64,000 nucleotides of DNA from Halomonas ventosae (GCF_004361885.1 NZ_SNWH01000013.1:1-64000), one strand, 5' to 3'. Positions 11,794 through 21,421 are shown, counted from the stretch's first letter. The notes: generated by a model not told the origin, from the sequence alone. Numbers and translations: made by a program.

Positions 11794-12477
11794 TTACGGC
11801 TGCTGGAAACGCGACTCAATGGGCGACAGGGTGATCTCCACCCGACGGTTCTGGGCCCGGCCCTGCTCGGTGTCGTTGCTGGCTACGGGCTGACTCTCGC
11901 CGTAGCCCTGCATGTTCAAGCGGTTGCGTGAAACACCGGCCTGGGCGAGATAGTTGCCCACTGCATCGGCACGACGCTCGGAGAGACGCTGATTGTAGCC
12001 GGCGTCACCAGTGCTATCGGTATGGCCGGCGATATTGACCCGGGTGTCGGGATACTGCTGCAGGACCGAGGCCACGTCGTTGAGAGCATTGCGCGCATTG
12101 GCGGTCAGCTCGCTGGAGTCGAAGCCGAAGGTCACCTCACTGGGCATGTTGAGCACGATGTCGTCACCACGGCGATCCACGCCTATCCCGGTGCCCTGCG
12201 TGCTTTGCCGCAACTGCTGCTCCTGACGATCCATGTAGGCGCCGATACCTCCGCCGGCGGCGGCCCCCACGGCGGCGCCGATCAGGGCGCGATCGCGACG
12301 ACTGGTGCTGCCGTCACCACTGAGGGCGCCCGCCGCGGCGCCGACGACAGCGCCGATGGCCGCTCCGGTGCCAGTCTGGCTACGCTGGGTCTGCCCGCTG
12401 TAGGGGTCGGTGGTAGTGCAGCCTACCAGCAGCGCGGCGGCGGCCAGCGGGGCGATCAATCGAATGGATCTGTGCAT
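11794..12477 (-). CDS. OmpA-family outer membrane lipoprotein (YiaD-like)
   Basis: This is a predicted peptidoglycan-associated outer membrane lipoprotein. The 227-residue precursor has a signal peptide ending in the lipobox LLVGC, with the acylated cysteine at about residue 20. Two glycine-zipper segments follow (for example GTGAAIGAVVGAAAGALSG), then a C-terminal OmpA/MotB domain with the peptidoglycan-binding motif GHTDSTGDAGYNQRLSERRA. The zipper plus OmpA arrangement matches YiaD-type proteins. It is downstream of hemW by 45 bp but may have its own promoter. The exact physiological role is not known from sequence. Confidence 0.85.
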   Translation of the reverse strand: MHRSIRLIAPLAAAALLVGCTTTDPYSGQTQRSQTGTGAAIGAVVGAAAGALSGDGSTSRRDRALIGAAVGAAAGGGIGAYMDRQEQQLRQSTQGTGIGVDRRGDDIVLNMPSEVTFGFDSSELTANARNALNDVASVLQQYPDTRVNIAGHTDSTGDAGYNQRLSERRADAVGNYLAQAGVSRNRLNMQGYGESQPVASNDTEQGRAQNRRVEITLSPIESRFQQP

Positions 12478-12522
12478 GGCGTCCTCGTCTCCTTGGGTAA
12501 ATCAGTAGCATCCTTCACTGGC

Positions 12523-13710
12523 TCATTCATCATCGATCAGGGCCAGCAACTCGTTCAAGAATAGTAGACCTTGGGGTGATGCCCTAAGCCGTTCGGCATC
12601 TTCCACAAGAAGTCCTTTTTTGCGCGCTGCACCCAACCGTGACCGCAACGCCTGCCAGCCGCGGCCGGTATGGGCCTGCCATGTCGAGAGAGCTACGCCA
12701 TCGACCAGCCGCAGGGCATTCATGGCGAATTCCAGCGGCAGCTCTTGCGCCTCGATAGCCTGCCGACCCGCCACGAAGCCCCGTGGGTCATTGACCCGAC
12801 GCAGGTAGGCCTCCGGCAGGCGCGACTTCCAGCGGCGTTCGATCTCAAGGCCATCGCTTCCCGGCATACTGAGCTTGCCGTGGGCACCGGCACCGATCCC
12901 CAGATAGTCACCGAAGCGCCAGTAGTTGAGGTTGTGCCGCGAGCCCCGACCGGGGCGGGCATAGGCAGAGATCTCGTAGCGTACAAGGCCGGCGGCCTGC
13001 AGGCGCTCGTGACCCCGGTCCTGGATGTCCCAGAGCGCCTCCTCTTCCGGCAAGCGGGGCGGGCGGGAATGAAACTCGGTATTGGGCTCCACGGTCAGCT
13101 GGTACCAGGAGAGATGCGTCGGGGAGAGGGAAAGGGCCTGGTCGAGATCGGCCAAGGCCAGCGCTGGTGTCTGTTCGGGCAAGCCATGCATCAGGTCGAG
13201 ATTGAGGTTATCGAAACCCGCCTGGCGCGCCTGCTCGACGGCTACCACGGCATCATCGCCATCGTGGATCCGTCCCAATGCCGCCAGCTGAGCGTTCTGG
13301 AAGCTCTGTACGCCAAGCGACAGACGGTTGATTCCCGCGGCCCGATAGCCGGCAAAACGCCCCCGTTCAAGGGTGCCGGGATTGGCCTCCAGGGTGATCT
13401 CGATGTCGGCGGCCAACGCAAGTCGGCTCGCCACTGCCTGCAGCAGCTGCTCGTAGAAGCCGGCCGACATCAGGCTCGGCGTACCGCCGCCGATGAAGAT
13501 ACTCACCAGTTCGCGCCCCGCGGCCAGCGGAAGATCGGCCTCGAGGTCGGCGATCAGCGCCGCCAGGTATGCCGTCTCGGGCAGTTCTGCGCCCCGTCCG
13601 ACCCCATGAGAATTGAAGTCACAGTAAGGGCATTTGCGCACGCACCAGGGCACATGGACATAGAGCGACAGCGGAGGCAGGCCGGAGATGGCCAGGGAAG
13701 GCGCACTCAT
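12523..13710 (-). CDS. hemW: Radical SAM haem chaperone HemW (coproporphyrinogen III oxidase-like)
   Basis: HemW proteins bind and transfer haem and were long annotated as oxygen-independent coproporphyrinogen oxidase. The 395-residue protein has the radical SAM cluster motif CVRKCPYC near residue 25 (CxxxCxxC, unlike true HemN, which has further N-terminal residues). GGTPSLM and the HemN C-terminal domain follow. Its start codon overlaps the rdgB stop by 4 bp (ATGA type), so the two are translationally coupled, the usual rdgB-hemW arrangement. Confidence 0.93.
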   Translation of the reverse strand: MSAPSLAISGLPPLSLYVHVPWCVRKCPYCDFNSHGVGRGAELPETAYLAALIADLEADLPLAAGRELVSIFIGGGTPSLMSAGFYEQLLQAVASRLALAADIEITLEANPGTLERGRFAGYRAAGINRLSLGVQSFQNAQLAALGRIHDGDDAVVAVEQARQAGFDNLNLDLMHGLPEQTPALALADLDQALSLSPTHLSWYQLTVEPNTEFHSRPPRLPEEEALWDIQDRGHERLQAAGLVRYEISAYARPGRGSRHNLNYWRFGDYLGIGAGAHGKLSMPGSDGLEIERRWKSRLPEAYLRRVNDPRGFVAGRQAIEAQELPLEFAMNALRLVDGVALSTWQAHTGRGWQALRSRLGAARKKGLLVEDAERLRASPQGLLFLNELLALIDDE

Positions 13711-14321
13711 GGCCGGTCTCGTCCGGCGCCCATCGCCGCCACCAGCGCCTGCAGGGCCCGTCCCCGATGGCTCAGGCGATTCTTCTGCTCGGCACTGAGT
13801 TCGGCGGCACTCGCCTGCTGATCGGGAAGCCAGAACAGCGGATCATAGCCAAAGCCCCCCTCGCCGCGCGGTGCAGATAGAATCTCACCTTCCCATCTGC
13901 GCTGAACAATCAGCGGGACGGGATCCTCGGCATGGCGCAGCAGCACCAGCACGCACCAGTAGCGCGCCAGGCGCTGCCCCTCCGGCACCTCGGCAAGGGA
14001 GGCCAGCAACCGGGCATTGTTGCGGGCATCGCTCTTCGGCTCGCCCGCGAAGCGCGCGGAATAGATACCCGGCGCCCCGTTCAGCGCATCGACCTCCAGG
14101 CCGGAATCATCGGCCAGCGCCGGCAGCCCGCTAAGACGACTGGACTGGCGGGCCTTGAGCAGGGCATTCTCGACGAAGGTCAGGCCGGTCTCCTCGACGT
14201 CGGTCACGCCGAAGTCGGCCTGGGGGCATACCTCGAAGCCCAGTGGGGCGAGCAGCGAGTGGAACTCGCGCAGCTTGCCGAGATTGCCACTGGCGAGAAC
14301 CAGCTTGGTAGAAATAGACAT
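13707..14321 (-). CDS. rdgB: dITP/XTP pyrophosphatase RdgB
   Basis: RdgB hydrolyses non-canonical purine triphosphates (XTP, dITP) to keep them out of DNA. The 204-residue protein opens KLVLASGNLGKLREF, the substrate-binding SxNxxK family motif, and includes LADDSGLEVDALNGAPGIYS and GFGYDPLFWLP. The gene overlaps hemW by 4 bp and follows the P-loop kinase gene by 37 bp, so a polycistronic mRNA is likely. Confidence 0.96.
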   Translation of the reverse strand: MSISTKLVLASGNLGKLREFHSLLAPLGFEVCPQADFGVTDVEETGLTFVENALLKARQSSRLSGLPALADDSGLEVDALNGAPGIYSARFAGEPKSDARNNARLLASLAEVPEGQRLARYWCVLVLLRHAEDPVPLIVQRRWEGEILSAPRGEGGFGYDPLFWLPDQQASAAELSAEQKNRLSHRGRALQALVAAMGAGRDRP

Positions 14322-14358
14322 CCTATGCCTCTTGCGAAGGAAAGCGCTGGCAGGCTCT

Positions 14359-15618
14359 TTATCCCAGCATTACATGTTCCTGGATAAGCGCACCCAGTGT
14401 CTCGGCGGCATTAGCTGAGGTGGTATCGAGATGCACCAGATGCAGACGCTCTTCATCGGCGAATGGCTCGAAGCGTTGCTGTTGCTTGACAAGAACTTCC
14501 AAACTCACCGCTACGTTGCCTCCCTGCCGACGGGCAAGCTTTTCGATGCGCTGACGCAGGATGGAGTCATCAGCCTCGAAGCTGACCAGCAAACAAGGCA
14601 AGCCGCGGGCCTCAGCCTGCTGCCGCAGAAGATCACGCTGGCGACGGGTCAAGCAGGTAGCATCCACGCAAGCGGTGATACCCGCATCGAGCAGATGGCC
14701 AGCACAGATCGCCAAGCGCCGATACGTCGCTGTGGTGGCGGACTCACCGAAGATGTCCCCCCTCGCCGCATCTCCCGCGCCCGGGGGATGCAGTGAGGCA
14801 TCGTCGGCCTGAACAAGGCGCTTCCGCTCGGCCTGGGAGCTAACGCGAATCGCTCCCAGGCCCGTGACCAATCCGCGAGTAAAGCGACTCTTGCCACTTC
14901 CCGCGACTCCCACGGCAATGATCAAGGGCGGAAAGCGAAACTCGGCGATGCGTTCGGCCAGGGCCAGGTGGCGGCGGCATTCCGCCATGCTCTCGGCCAG
15001 CAGGGCGGGATGCTCAGGATCATCACCCGCGGCGGGACGGCGAAGCAGCGCCCGTCGTGCCGCCGTCACGGCATGCAAGGTGCCATACAACGACAACAGT
15101 CGAGCCAGTTCGTAGTCGCCAGAATGGCGCAGGTAGCGATCCAGGGCCAAGCGTGTCAGATCAGGCGCTTCGCGGCCCTCAAGGCCAACCAGCAGGGACG
15201 CGATGTCGCTGGCGGGATCATCGGCAAGCCTTGCGCCGTGTACCTCGAGATCGCGACCGATGGCATTCGCCAGCACGGGTCGGCCAGCGTGGTACAGCCG
15301 GGAATTGGGATGACGTAGCGCCCAACTCGGCACATGGCGAGCGGCGCGCGACTCAAGAAGCGGGGCAAGGCGTTCAAGGTCTTGCTCGAAACAGCAGCCG
15401 AGATGAGTAAGCCTTTCACGCTCTTCGTCATCGAGCAGGGCCTCTCGGATCGTGGCAAGTTCAGACTGCATGGCCGAGACAAGCTGCTTGCAGACGCAAT
15501 GGGCATCGGTCTCCTGGGAGGCGGCCCCACGATGATAGGCCACCAAGGCATCAATCAGTGCGTTCAGTTCCAGGTTCTCACCGCCGGTAGCCGTGTCGAT
15601 ATCTTGGATGAGGCCCAT
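14359..15618 (-). CDS. P-loop kinase with degenerate N-terminal APH-like domain
   Basis: The 419-residue protein resembles two-domain ATPases that combine an aminoglycoside-phosphotransferase-like N-terminal half with a zeta-toxin/gluconate-kinase-like P-loop half. The C-terminal kinase looks intact: Walker A GVAGSGKS at residues 237-244 and a later CVDATCLTRRQRDLL segment. In the N-terminal half the expected catalytic loop of the HGDLH..N type is replaced by HPNSRLYH (residues 103-110), and the metal-binding aspartate region reads ANAIGRDL. That domain is therefore probably not a working kinase. Substrate unknown. It lies between hemL and rdgB on the same strand. Confidence 0.7.
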   Translation of the reverse strand: MGLIQDIDTATGGENLELNALIDALVAYHRGAASQETDAHCVCKQLVSAMQSELATIREALLDDEERERLTHLGCCFEQDLERLAPLLESRAARHVPSWALRHPNSRLYHAGRPVLANAIGRDLEVHGARLADDPASDIASLLVGLEGREAPDLTRLALDRYLRHSGDYELARLLSLYGTLHAVTAARRALLRRPAAGDDPEHPALLAESMAECRRHLALAERIAEFRFPPLIIAVGVAGSGKSRFTRGLVTGLGAIRVSSQAERKRLVQADDASLHPPGAGDAARGDIFGESATTATYRRLAICAGHLLDAGITACVDATCLTRRQRDLLRQQAEARGLPCLLVSFEADDSILRQRIEKLARRQGGNVAVSLEVLVKQQQRFEPFADEERLHLVHLDTTSANAAETLGALIQEHVMLG

Positions 15619-15651
15619 GGCGATCCTCCCGCGGATGAGTGAAGTGATGCG

Positions 15652-16944
15652 TCAACCCTGCTGCTGCATCACCCAGAATGCCTTCTCGGCACCGTCCAGG
15701 GTCAGCTGGATATCCTCAGGGGCATGAGCACTGGACATAAAACCGGCCTCGAAGGCCGATGGGGCCAGATAGACCCCCTGGTCGAGCATCAGGGAGAAGA
15801 AGCGGCGGAAGGCATCGGCGTCGCAGGCGGTGGCCTGAGCGAAGTTATCGACCCGGCTCTGGCCGGTGAAGAAGACCCCAAACATGCCGCCAGCCCGCTG
15901 GGTGATCATGTCGATACCCGCGGCATCGGCCCTCTGCTGGAGACCATGGCAGAGAGTTTCAACCCGCTGTGCCAGAGCGTCGTGGAAGCCCGGCTGGCGC
16001 AGCTTGCCCAGCAGCGTGATGCCCGCCGCCATGGCCAGCGGGTTGCCGGAGAGGGTGCCGGCCTGGTAGACGGGGCCCAGCGGCGAGATCACCTCCATGA
16101 TCTCGCGGCGACCGCCGAAGGCGCCCACCGGCATGCCGCCGCCAACGATCTTGCCCAGGCAAGTGAGGTCCGGCTCGATGCCGTAGTGGGCCTGGGCCCC
16201 TCCCATCGCTACGCGAAAGCCGGTCATCACCTCGTCGAAGATCAGCACGCTGCCGTGCTGGTCGCAGACACGGCGCAGGGTCTCGAGAAAGCCCGGCTGC
16301 GGCGGGATGCAGTTCATGTTGCCGGCCACCGGCTCGACGATGATGCAGGCCACCTGGTCGCCGATCTCCTCGAAGCACTCCTCCACGGCATCGGGATCAT
16401 TGTAGGAGAGCGTCACGGTGTGCTCGGCCAACGAGGCGGGCACACCGGGAGAGCTGGGTTCACCATGGGTCAAGGCGCCCGAGCCGGCCTTGACCAGCAG
16501 CGAGTCGGAGTGGCCATGGTAGTTGCCCTCGAACTTGACGATCTTGTCGCGGCCGGTATAGCCGCGTGCCAGGCGAATCGCCGACATGGTGGCCTCGGTG
16601 CCGGAATTGACCATGCGCACCATCTCGATGCTGGGAATCATCTCGCAGATCAGATCAGCCATGGTGGTCTCGATGGCTGTAGGGGTACCGAAGGAAAGGC
16701 CACTGTCGAGGCGTTCGCGCACCGCAGCAAGCACCTCGGGGTCGGCGTGTCCAGTGATCATGAGCCCCCAGGAACCGACGTAGTCGACATAGCGTTTGCC
16801 TTCCACATCGAAGAGATAGGCGCCCTTTGCACGCTCCATGAACACCGGAGGACGATCCATTCCCTTGAAGGCGCGAACCGGCGAATTGACCCCGCCGGGA
16901 ATATGGCGACAAGCCTGTTCGAAGAGCTGTGCGGATGTGGTCAT
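15652..16944 (-). CDS. hemL: Glutamate-1-semialdehyde 2,1-aminomutase
   Basis: HemL converts glutamate-1-semialdehyde to 5-aminolevulinate in the C5 route of tetrapyrrole synthesis, using pyridoxal phosphate. The ATG at 16944 gives [20 protein letters not shown], the normal start; the frame continues upstream through a 12-bp tandem repeat that would add a repetitive NYP-rich tail. The 430-residue protein shows [22 protein letters not shown] and the PLP-lysine region [18 protein letters not shown]. It lies downstream of hemJ and thiD on the same strand. Confidence 0.97.
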   Translation of the reverse strand: MTTSAQLFEQACRHIPGGVNSPVRAFKGMDRPPVFMERAKGAYLFDVEGKRYVDYVGSWGLMITGHADPEVLAAVRERLDSGLSFGTPTAIETTMADLICEMIPSIEMVRMVNSGTEATMSAIRLARGYTGRDKIVKFEGNYHGHSDSLLVKAGSGALTHGEPSSPGVPASLAEHTVTLSYNDPDAVEECFEEIGDQVACIIVEPVAGNMNCIPPQPGFLETLRRVCDQHGSVLIFDEVMTGFRVAMGGAQAHYGIEPDLTCLGKIVGGGMPVGAFGGRREIMEVISPLGPVYQAGTLSGNPLAMAAGITLLGKLRQPGFHDALAQRVETLCHGLQQRADAAGIDMITQRAGGMFGVFFTGQSRVDNFAQATACDADAFRRFFSLMLDQGVYLAPSAFEAGFMSSAHAPEDIQLTLDGAEKAFWVMQQQG

Positions 16945-16983
16945 GTCAACCTCTTGGGTGTTGATGCGTGCCCGAACGGGCTG

Positions 16984-17018
16984 TGGATAGTTCTTTGGAT
17001 AGTTCTCTGGATAACTTC
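16984..17018. repeat. Short tandem repeat upstream of hemL
   Basis: The unit TGGATAGTTCT occurs at 16984-16994 and 16996-17006, and a diverged third copy, TGGATAACTTC, occurs at 17008-17018, giving a 12-bp period. It lies 40-75 bp upstream of the hemL start codon, in the probable leader or promoter. Confidence 0.7.
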
Positions 17019-17141
17019 GTGACAGACGGTGAAGTGCCGGTGAACGTCGTCGAACGACGCGAGACTGTGCCGCTGTCGGATTCATCTATTCTCCTCTGCC
17101 GCATTCTCGTCTGCCGAAGAAGCGATGACCAGCCCGTCCCG

Positions 17142-18002
17142 TCATTGCCGAGGCGCCGCGGCATCAGTGGCGAGAAAGGCCGGCCGTGCCGGTAACTGCC
17201 AGAGACGCCGTGGCAATCGCTGGTCATGACCCGGCTGCCAGCCACGGGACAACGCCTGCCAGGTGAAGGCTTGAGCCTGCTCGCAGGCCCTGACCAGCGA
17301 CTCGCCCGCCGCCAGGCGCGCTGCAAGGGCGCTGGCCAGGGTGCAGCCGGAACCATGAAAGCGTCCGGCGAGTCGCGGCCAGCTCCACTGCCGGCTGGTC
17401 TGTGGCGCATGCAGCGTGTGTTCCACCCGATCGCTCGGTACCCGTGCCGCAGGATAGTCGGTGCCGGTGACCAGCAGGGCCTGGCAACCCAATGACATCA
17501 GCCGCACCGCCCGCTCGGTGTCATCAGCGAATTCGGCACCTGCCAGCCGGGCTAGCTCCTGGCGGTTGGGGGTTAGGATATCCACACACGGCAGCAAGTG
17601 GCGGCAGATGGCATCGATCAGCTCAGCGGTGGATAAGTCACTCCCCCCGCCAGCCCTGAGCACCGGATCCATCACCACCGGCACCCCGGGGCGACGGCGC
17701 AGGATATCCACCACGGCATCCAGCACGGCGCCGTCCGGGATCAGGCCGATCTTGATGGCGGCGATCTCGAACTCCTCCAGGGCCGCCGCCATGGCGCGCA
17801 GGTCATCGGCGGCCACGGACGTCACCGCGGTGACGTCCCGGCAGTTCTGCACCGTCAGCGCGGTGGGTAGGGTCAACGCCCAGCCGCCGCAGGCCGCCAC
17901 CGCTTCGCTGTCGGCGACCAGGCCGGCACCCCCGGTGGGGTCATGGCCGGCCAGCACCAGTACCGTCGGCAGGTGCGCAGTCAGTTCGGTTATCCCGGCC
18001 AT
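17142..18002 (-). CDS. thiD: Hydroxymethylpyrimidine/phosphomethylpyrimidine kinase
   Basis: ThiD phosphorylates hydroxymethylpyrimidine twice to supply the pyrimidine half of thiamine. Starting at the ATG at 18002, the 286-residue protein opens MAGITELTAHLPTVLVLAGH and carries GHDPTGGAG near the N terminus, MDPVLRAGGG, and the ribokinase-family C-terminal motif GSGCTLASALAARLA with its anion hole. The start overlaps the hemJ stop by one base (TGATG), so translation is probably coupled. No thiE or other thi gene is adjacent. Confidence 0.93.
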   Translation of the reverse strand: MAGITELTAHLPTVLVLAGHDPTGGAGLVADSEAVAACGGWALTLPTALTVQNCRDVTAVTSVAADDLRAMAAALEEFEIAAIKIGLIPDGAVLDAVVDILRRRPGVPVVMDPVLRAGGGSDLSTAELIDAICRHLLPCVDILTPNRQELARLAGAEFADDTERAVRLMSLGCQALLVTGTDYPAARVPSDRVEHTLHAPQTSRQWSWPRLAGRFHGSGCTLASALAARLAAGESLVRACEQAQAFTWQALSRGWQPGHDQRLPRRLWQLPARPAFLATDAAAPRQ

Positions 18003-18433
18003 CAGAACGGCTTCAACACAGCCAGGAAGATGATCAGCAGCAGGGCGATCACCGGCAGCTCGTTGAACCAGCGAAAGAATACCTGACCGCGACGACAGCG
18101 CGACTCGGCAAACTGTTTGAGGTAGATCAGGCAGAGATGATGGTAGCCCACCAGCAACGCTACCAGTAGCAGCTTGGCATGTATCCAGCCCTGGGCGAGC
18201 CAGGTGGGATTGAGCACCAGCAGCGCGCCGCCGAACACCAGCACGGCGATCATCGACGGGGTCATGATCCCGCGATAGAGCTTGCGCTCCATCACTAGAA
18301 AATACTCGATGGCCTGCTGGTCGCCGCGTTCCCGCGCCATGGCGTGGTAGACGTACAGGCGCGGCAGATAGAACATCGCAGCAAACCAGGTCACCATAGC
18401 TACCAGGTGCAGGGCCTTGATCCACAGATACAT
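18002..18433 (-). CDS. hemJ: HemJ-type protoporphyrinogen IX oxidase
   Basis: HemJ is a small membrane protein that oxidises protoporphyrinogen IX in bacteria lacking HemG or HemY. The 143-residue protein has about four hydrophobic helices. The N terminus MYLWIKALHLVAMVTWFAAM carries the conserved histidine and the FYLPRLYVYH segment follows; KLLLVALLVGYHH contains further conserved histidines. It sits immediately downstream of the CLC gene (9 bp) and overlaps thiD by one base. Confidence 0.92.
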   Translation of the reverse strand: MYLWIKALHLVAMVTWFAAMFYLPRLYVYHAMARERGDQQAIEYFLVMERKLYRGIMTPSMIAVLVFGGALLVLNPTWLAQGWIHAKLLLVALLVGYHHLCLIYLKQFAESRCRRGQVFFRWFNELPVIALLLIIFLAVLKPF

Positions 18434-18442
18434 GACGACTCC

Positions 18443-20215
18443 TCAGCCGTGGGTCGAATCGGAAAAGCGATAATAGCGCTCGATGGCGTCGCGGGTAATG
18501 ATACCGGAAATCCGCTTCTGCTTGGGCCGGTAACCATGCTCCACGTAGAGGGCATCCAACGCCTTGTCGTTGAGCCGATCGAAGGCCTCAGAGAGCGTCG
18601 CCTGCAGGTGGATCGGCGCCATATCCAGGCGCTGACCGGGAATTTCCAGCAGGTCCAGCAGGGCGCTGTCGTCTTCTGACTCGGGGGCTTCATGCTCCAG
18701 CAGCCAGCGGGCCAGGTCGGCCGCCTTGAGCGCCAGGGTCGGCTTGTCGTCCGAGGAGCGCTCAATCAGAACCCAGGCAGGACTGGACTCGAGCAGGGCA
18801 CTGGCCTGGTCGCGGGTTATCATGCGCGAAGTGCGCACCACGCTACGCTCCATCACCGCCGGCACTGAGACCCGGGAGAGCGCCTGCATCAGCGGCTGCT
18901 GTAACGGGTGCAGGCCATGACGCGACTGGGTGAGGAAAAACCCTTGGCTGCGACTCAACTGCCGCGCCGTGAGGCTGGCCACCACCACCGCCAGCATGCC
19001 CGGCATGATGATGCTGGGATTGTGGGTGAGCTCGAGCAGTGCCATCAGCGCTGCCAAGGGGGCTTGCAGCACGGCGCCCATCATCGCTGCCATGCCCAGC
19101 AGGGCATAGACCTCGGGCGCAGAGGCCCCCATCGGCAGCAGCGCCTGACCTGCCATCCCGCACAGCGCCCCCATGGCGCCGCCGGCTACCAGAATGGGAC
19201 CGATGATACTGATCGGAATACCACATGCGACACTTAAGGCCGTGAGCAACAGCTTGCCGATGGCCACTGCCAGCAGTACATCCACGGCGGCGCCGCCCCC
19301 CAAGGCCAGCTGAAGAGAGTCATACCCCATCCCCTGCACCTGGGGATACCACCAGGCCACCCCGGCCACCGCCCCCGCGGCCAGGCCGAAGCGCCATCCC
19401 ATGGGCAGTCGCTGCAGCCCCTCATGGCCCCGGGAAACGCGCACGAACAGCGCCGCCATGAGGCCAATGAGCAGGCCACTGGCGAGGATCCAAGGGATGT
19501 CCAGCAAAGATTTCAGATGCAGGTCGGGAATACCGATAGCGGGGTCGGGCCCGTAGACCAATTGGGCCACCACGGCACCCATCGAGGAAGCCAGGATCAC
19601 CGGCATGAAGCCGATGATGGTGTACTCCATCATCACCACTTCCATGGCGAAGATGACCCCGGCAATGGGCGTATTGAACGAGGCCGAGATGCCTGCCGCC
19701 GTGCCGCAAGCCACCAGTACCCTGAGGCTGTTGTGGGGCAGGTGCAGGTACTGGCCGAGACCGGTGGAGGCCGCTGCGCCAAGATGGATGGCCGGCCCCT
19801 CGCGACCGGCGGAAAGACCACCGATCACCGATACCACGCCCACCCACCACTGGGCCAACCAGTTGCGCAGCGGAAAGCGGCCCTGATGATAGGTCAGCCG
19901 GTCGATGACGTGGACCACGCCGATACGCCGTCCCTCAGGCGGCAGCTGGAAGAGCCACAGGCCAATCAGAGCGGCCGCGGCCAGGGGCATCAGCATCCGC
20001 AGGGCGGGGGACAGGGCCTCGAAGGCCTCGGGATCCCCCTCGGGAAACAGCAGTAGCCCACCCAGCGACAGCAGCAGCCGAAACCCCACCATCAACCCCC
20101 CCGTCACCAGACCCGAGACCACCCCCAGCACGCAGAGCTGGGGGAGGGCATCGACATTAGCCAACTGGCGACGGAAGCCTTCCAGACTAAAATCGGGAAG
20201 CGGGAGACGCGGCAC
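18443..20215 (-). CDS. CLC-family chloride transporter or channel with CBS domains
   Basis: This is an inner-membrane anion-transport protein of the CLC family with a soluble C-terminal tail resembling paired CBS domains. The start is GTG at 20215, which has AAGGA eight bases upstream. Longer in-frame starts at 20329 and 20320 exist but give a non-hydrophobic tail nearly reaching argC. The gating-glutamate motif GREGP is at about residues 137-141. The usual GSGIP motif is not present (the region reads RIGVVHVID), and the position of the proton-glutamate of exchangers is valine (FAMEVV), as in channel-type members. Mechanism is therefore uncertain. It heads the hemJ-thiD group. Confidence 0.88.
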   Translation of the reverse strand: MPRLPLPDFSLEGFRRQLANVDALPQLCVLGVVSGLVTGGLMVGFRLLLSLGGLLLFPEGDPEAFEALSPALRMLMPLAAAALIGLWLFQLPPEGRRIGVVHVIDRLTYHQGRFPLRNWLAQWWVGVVSVIGGLSAGREGPAIHLGAAASTGLGQYLHLPHNSLRVLVACGTAAGISASFNTPIAGVIFAMEVVMMEYTIIGFMPVILASSMGAVVAQLVYGPDPAIGIPDLHLKSLLDIPWILASGLLIGLMAALFVRVSRGHEGLQRLPMGWRFGLAAGAVAGVAWWYPQVQGMGYDSLQLALGGGAAVDVLLAVAIGKLLLTALSVACGIPISIIGPILVAGGAMGALCGMAGQALLPMGASAPEVYALLGMAAMMGAVLQAPLAALMALLELTHNPSIIMPGMLAVVVASLTARQLSRSQGFFLTQSRHGLHPLQQPLMQALSRVSVPAVMERSVVRTSRMITRDQASALLESSPAWVLIERSSDDKPTLALKAADLARWLLEHEAPESEDDSALLDLLEIPGQRLDMAPIHLQATLSEAFDRLNDKALDALYVEHGYRPKQKRISGIITRDAIERYYRFSDSTHG

Positions 20216-20343
20216 GGCGACGTTCCTTTTCTGCCTTGTGGGCAAGCCCCTCCAGGCTGGAGCTGGGTAGAGCACGTCTGTCTTGTGTATCATATCCGGC
20301 GGCACAGGTCCCATCGCCATATCACCCACCTTAGGAGGCCACC

Positions 20344-21378
20344 GTGATCAAGGTCGGAATCGTCGGCGGCACTGGTTACACCGGCGTCGAACTGCTTAGG
20401 CTGCTAGCTTGTCACCCGCACGTGTCAGTGGAGGCCATCACCTCGCGCTCCGAGGCCGGCACGGCCGTCAGCGAGCTCTATCCCAACCTGCGTGGTCACT
20501 ACGATGAGCTGACCTTCAGCGACCCCGATGCCGAGCGGCTGTCGCATTGTGACGCCGTGTTCTTCGCCACGCCCCATGGCGTGGCTCACGCCCTGGCGGG
20601 CGAGCTGCTCGACAAGGGCACCCGAGTCATCGACCTTTCGGCCGACTTCCGGCTGCGCGACAGCGATGAGTGGGCTCACTGGTATGGTCAACCCCACGGC
20701 GCCCCCGAACTGCTGGGCGAGGCGATCTATGGCCTGCCCGAGGTCAGCCGCGAACGCATCCGTCAGGCGCGCCTGATCGCGGTGCCCGGCTGTTACCCCA
20801 CCGCCGTGCAGCTTGGCCTGCTGCCGCTGCTGGAAGCGGGCGTGATCGATACCGAGCGGGTCATCGCCGACTGCAAGTCCGGGGTCACCGGGGCCGGGCG
20901 CGGTGCCAAGGTGCCCTCGCTGCTGGCCGAGGCCAGCGAATCCATGAAGGCCTACGGTGCCTCGGGACACCGCCACCTGCCAGAGATCCGCCAAGGACTC
21001 TCCGATGCCGCCGGGGTTCCGGTGGGACTGACCTTCGTCCCCCACCTGACACCGATGATTCGCGGCATCCACGCCACCCTCTACGCTCGCCTGATCGCCG
21101 ACCCCGGCGACCTCCAGGCACTCTTCGAGCGACGCTTCGCCGGTGAGCCCTTCGTCGACGTGATGCCGCCCGGCAGCCATCCCGAGACGCGCAGCGTGAA
21201 GGGCGCCAACGTCTGCCGCCTGGCCATCCACCGTCCCGGTGATGGCGACACCGTGGTGGTGCTCTCGGTGATCGACAACCTGGTCAAGGGCGCCTCCGGG
21301 CAGGCCGTGCACAATCTCAACCTGATGTTCGGCCTCGACGAGCAAGCCGGCCTCGAGGCACCGGCGATCATGCCCTGA
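20344..21378 (+). CDS. argC: N-acetyl-gamma-glutamyl-phosphate reductase
   Basis: ArgC catalyses the NADPH-dependent third step of arginine biosynthesis. The start is GTG at 20344, with TTAGGAGG seven bases upstream. The 344-residue protein shows the nucleotide-binding [14 protein letters not shown] at the N terminus and the catalytic cysteine in [13 protein letters not shown]. The C terminus, [11 protein letters not shown], is typical. It is divergent from the CLC gene and followed by erpA after 118 bp; no other arg gene is adjacent. Confidence 0.97.
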   Translation: MIKVGIVGGTGYTGVELLRLLACHPHVSVEAITSRSEAGTAVSELYPNLRGHYDELTFSDPDAERLSHCDAVFFATPHGVAHALAGELLDKGTRVIDLSADFRLRDSDEWAHWYGQPHGAPELLGEAIYGLPEVSRERIRQARLIAVPGCYPTAVQLGLLPLLEAGVIDTERVIADCKSGVTGAGRGAKVPSLLAEASESMKAYGASGHRHLPEIRQGLSDAAGVPVGLTFVPHLTPMIRGIHATLYARLIADPGDLQALFERRFAGEPFVDVMPPGSHPETRSVKGANVCRLAIHRPGDGDTVVVLSVIDNLVKGASGQAVHNLNLMFGLDEQAGLEAPAIMP

Positions 21379-21421
21379 TGGCAGCGAAGGGCCCCACATG
21401 AAAACCCGTGATGAGTATCAT

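Noticed and set aside
15724..17022. Open frame of 432 codons opposite hemL
   Set aside because: It is the reverse-strand shadow of hemL; the His- and Gly-rich translation is typical of such shadows.
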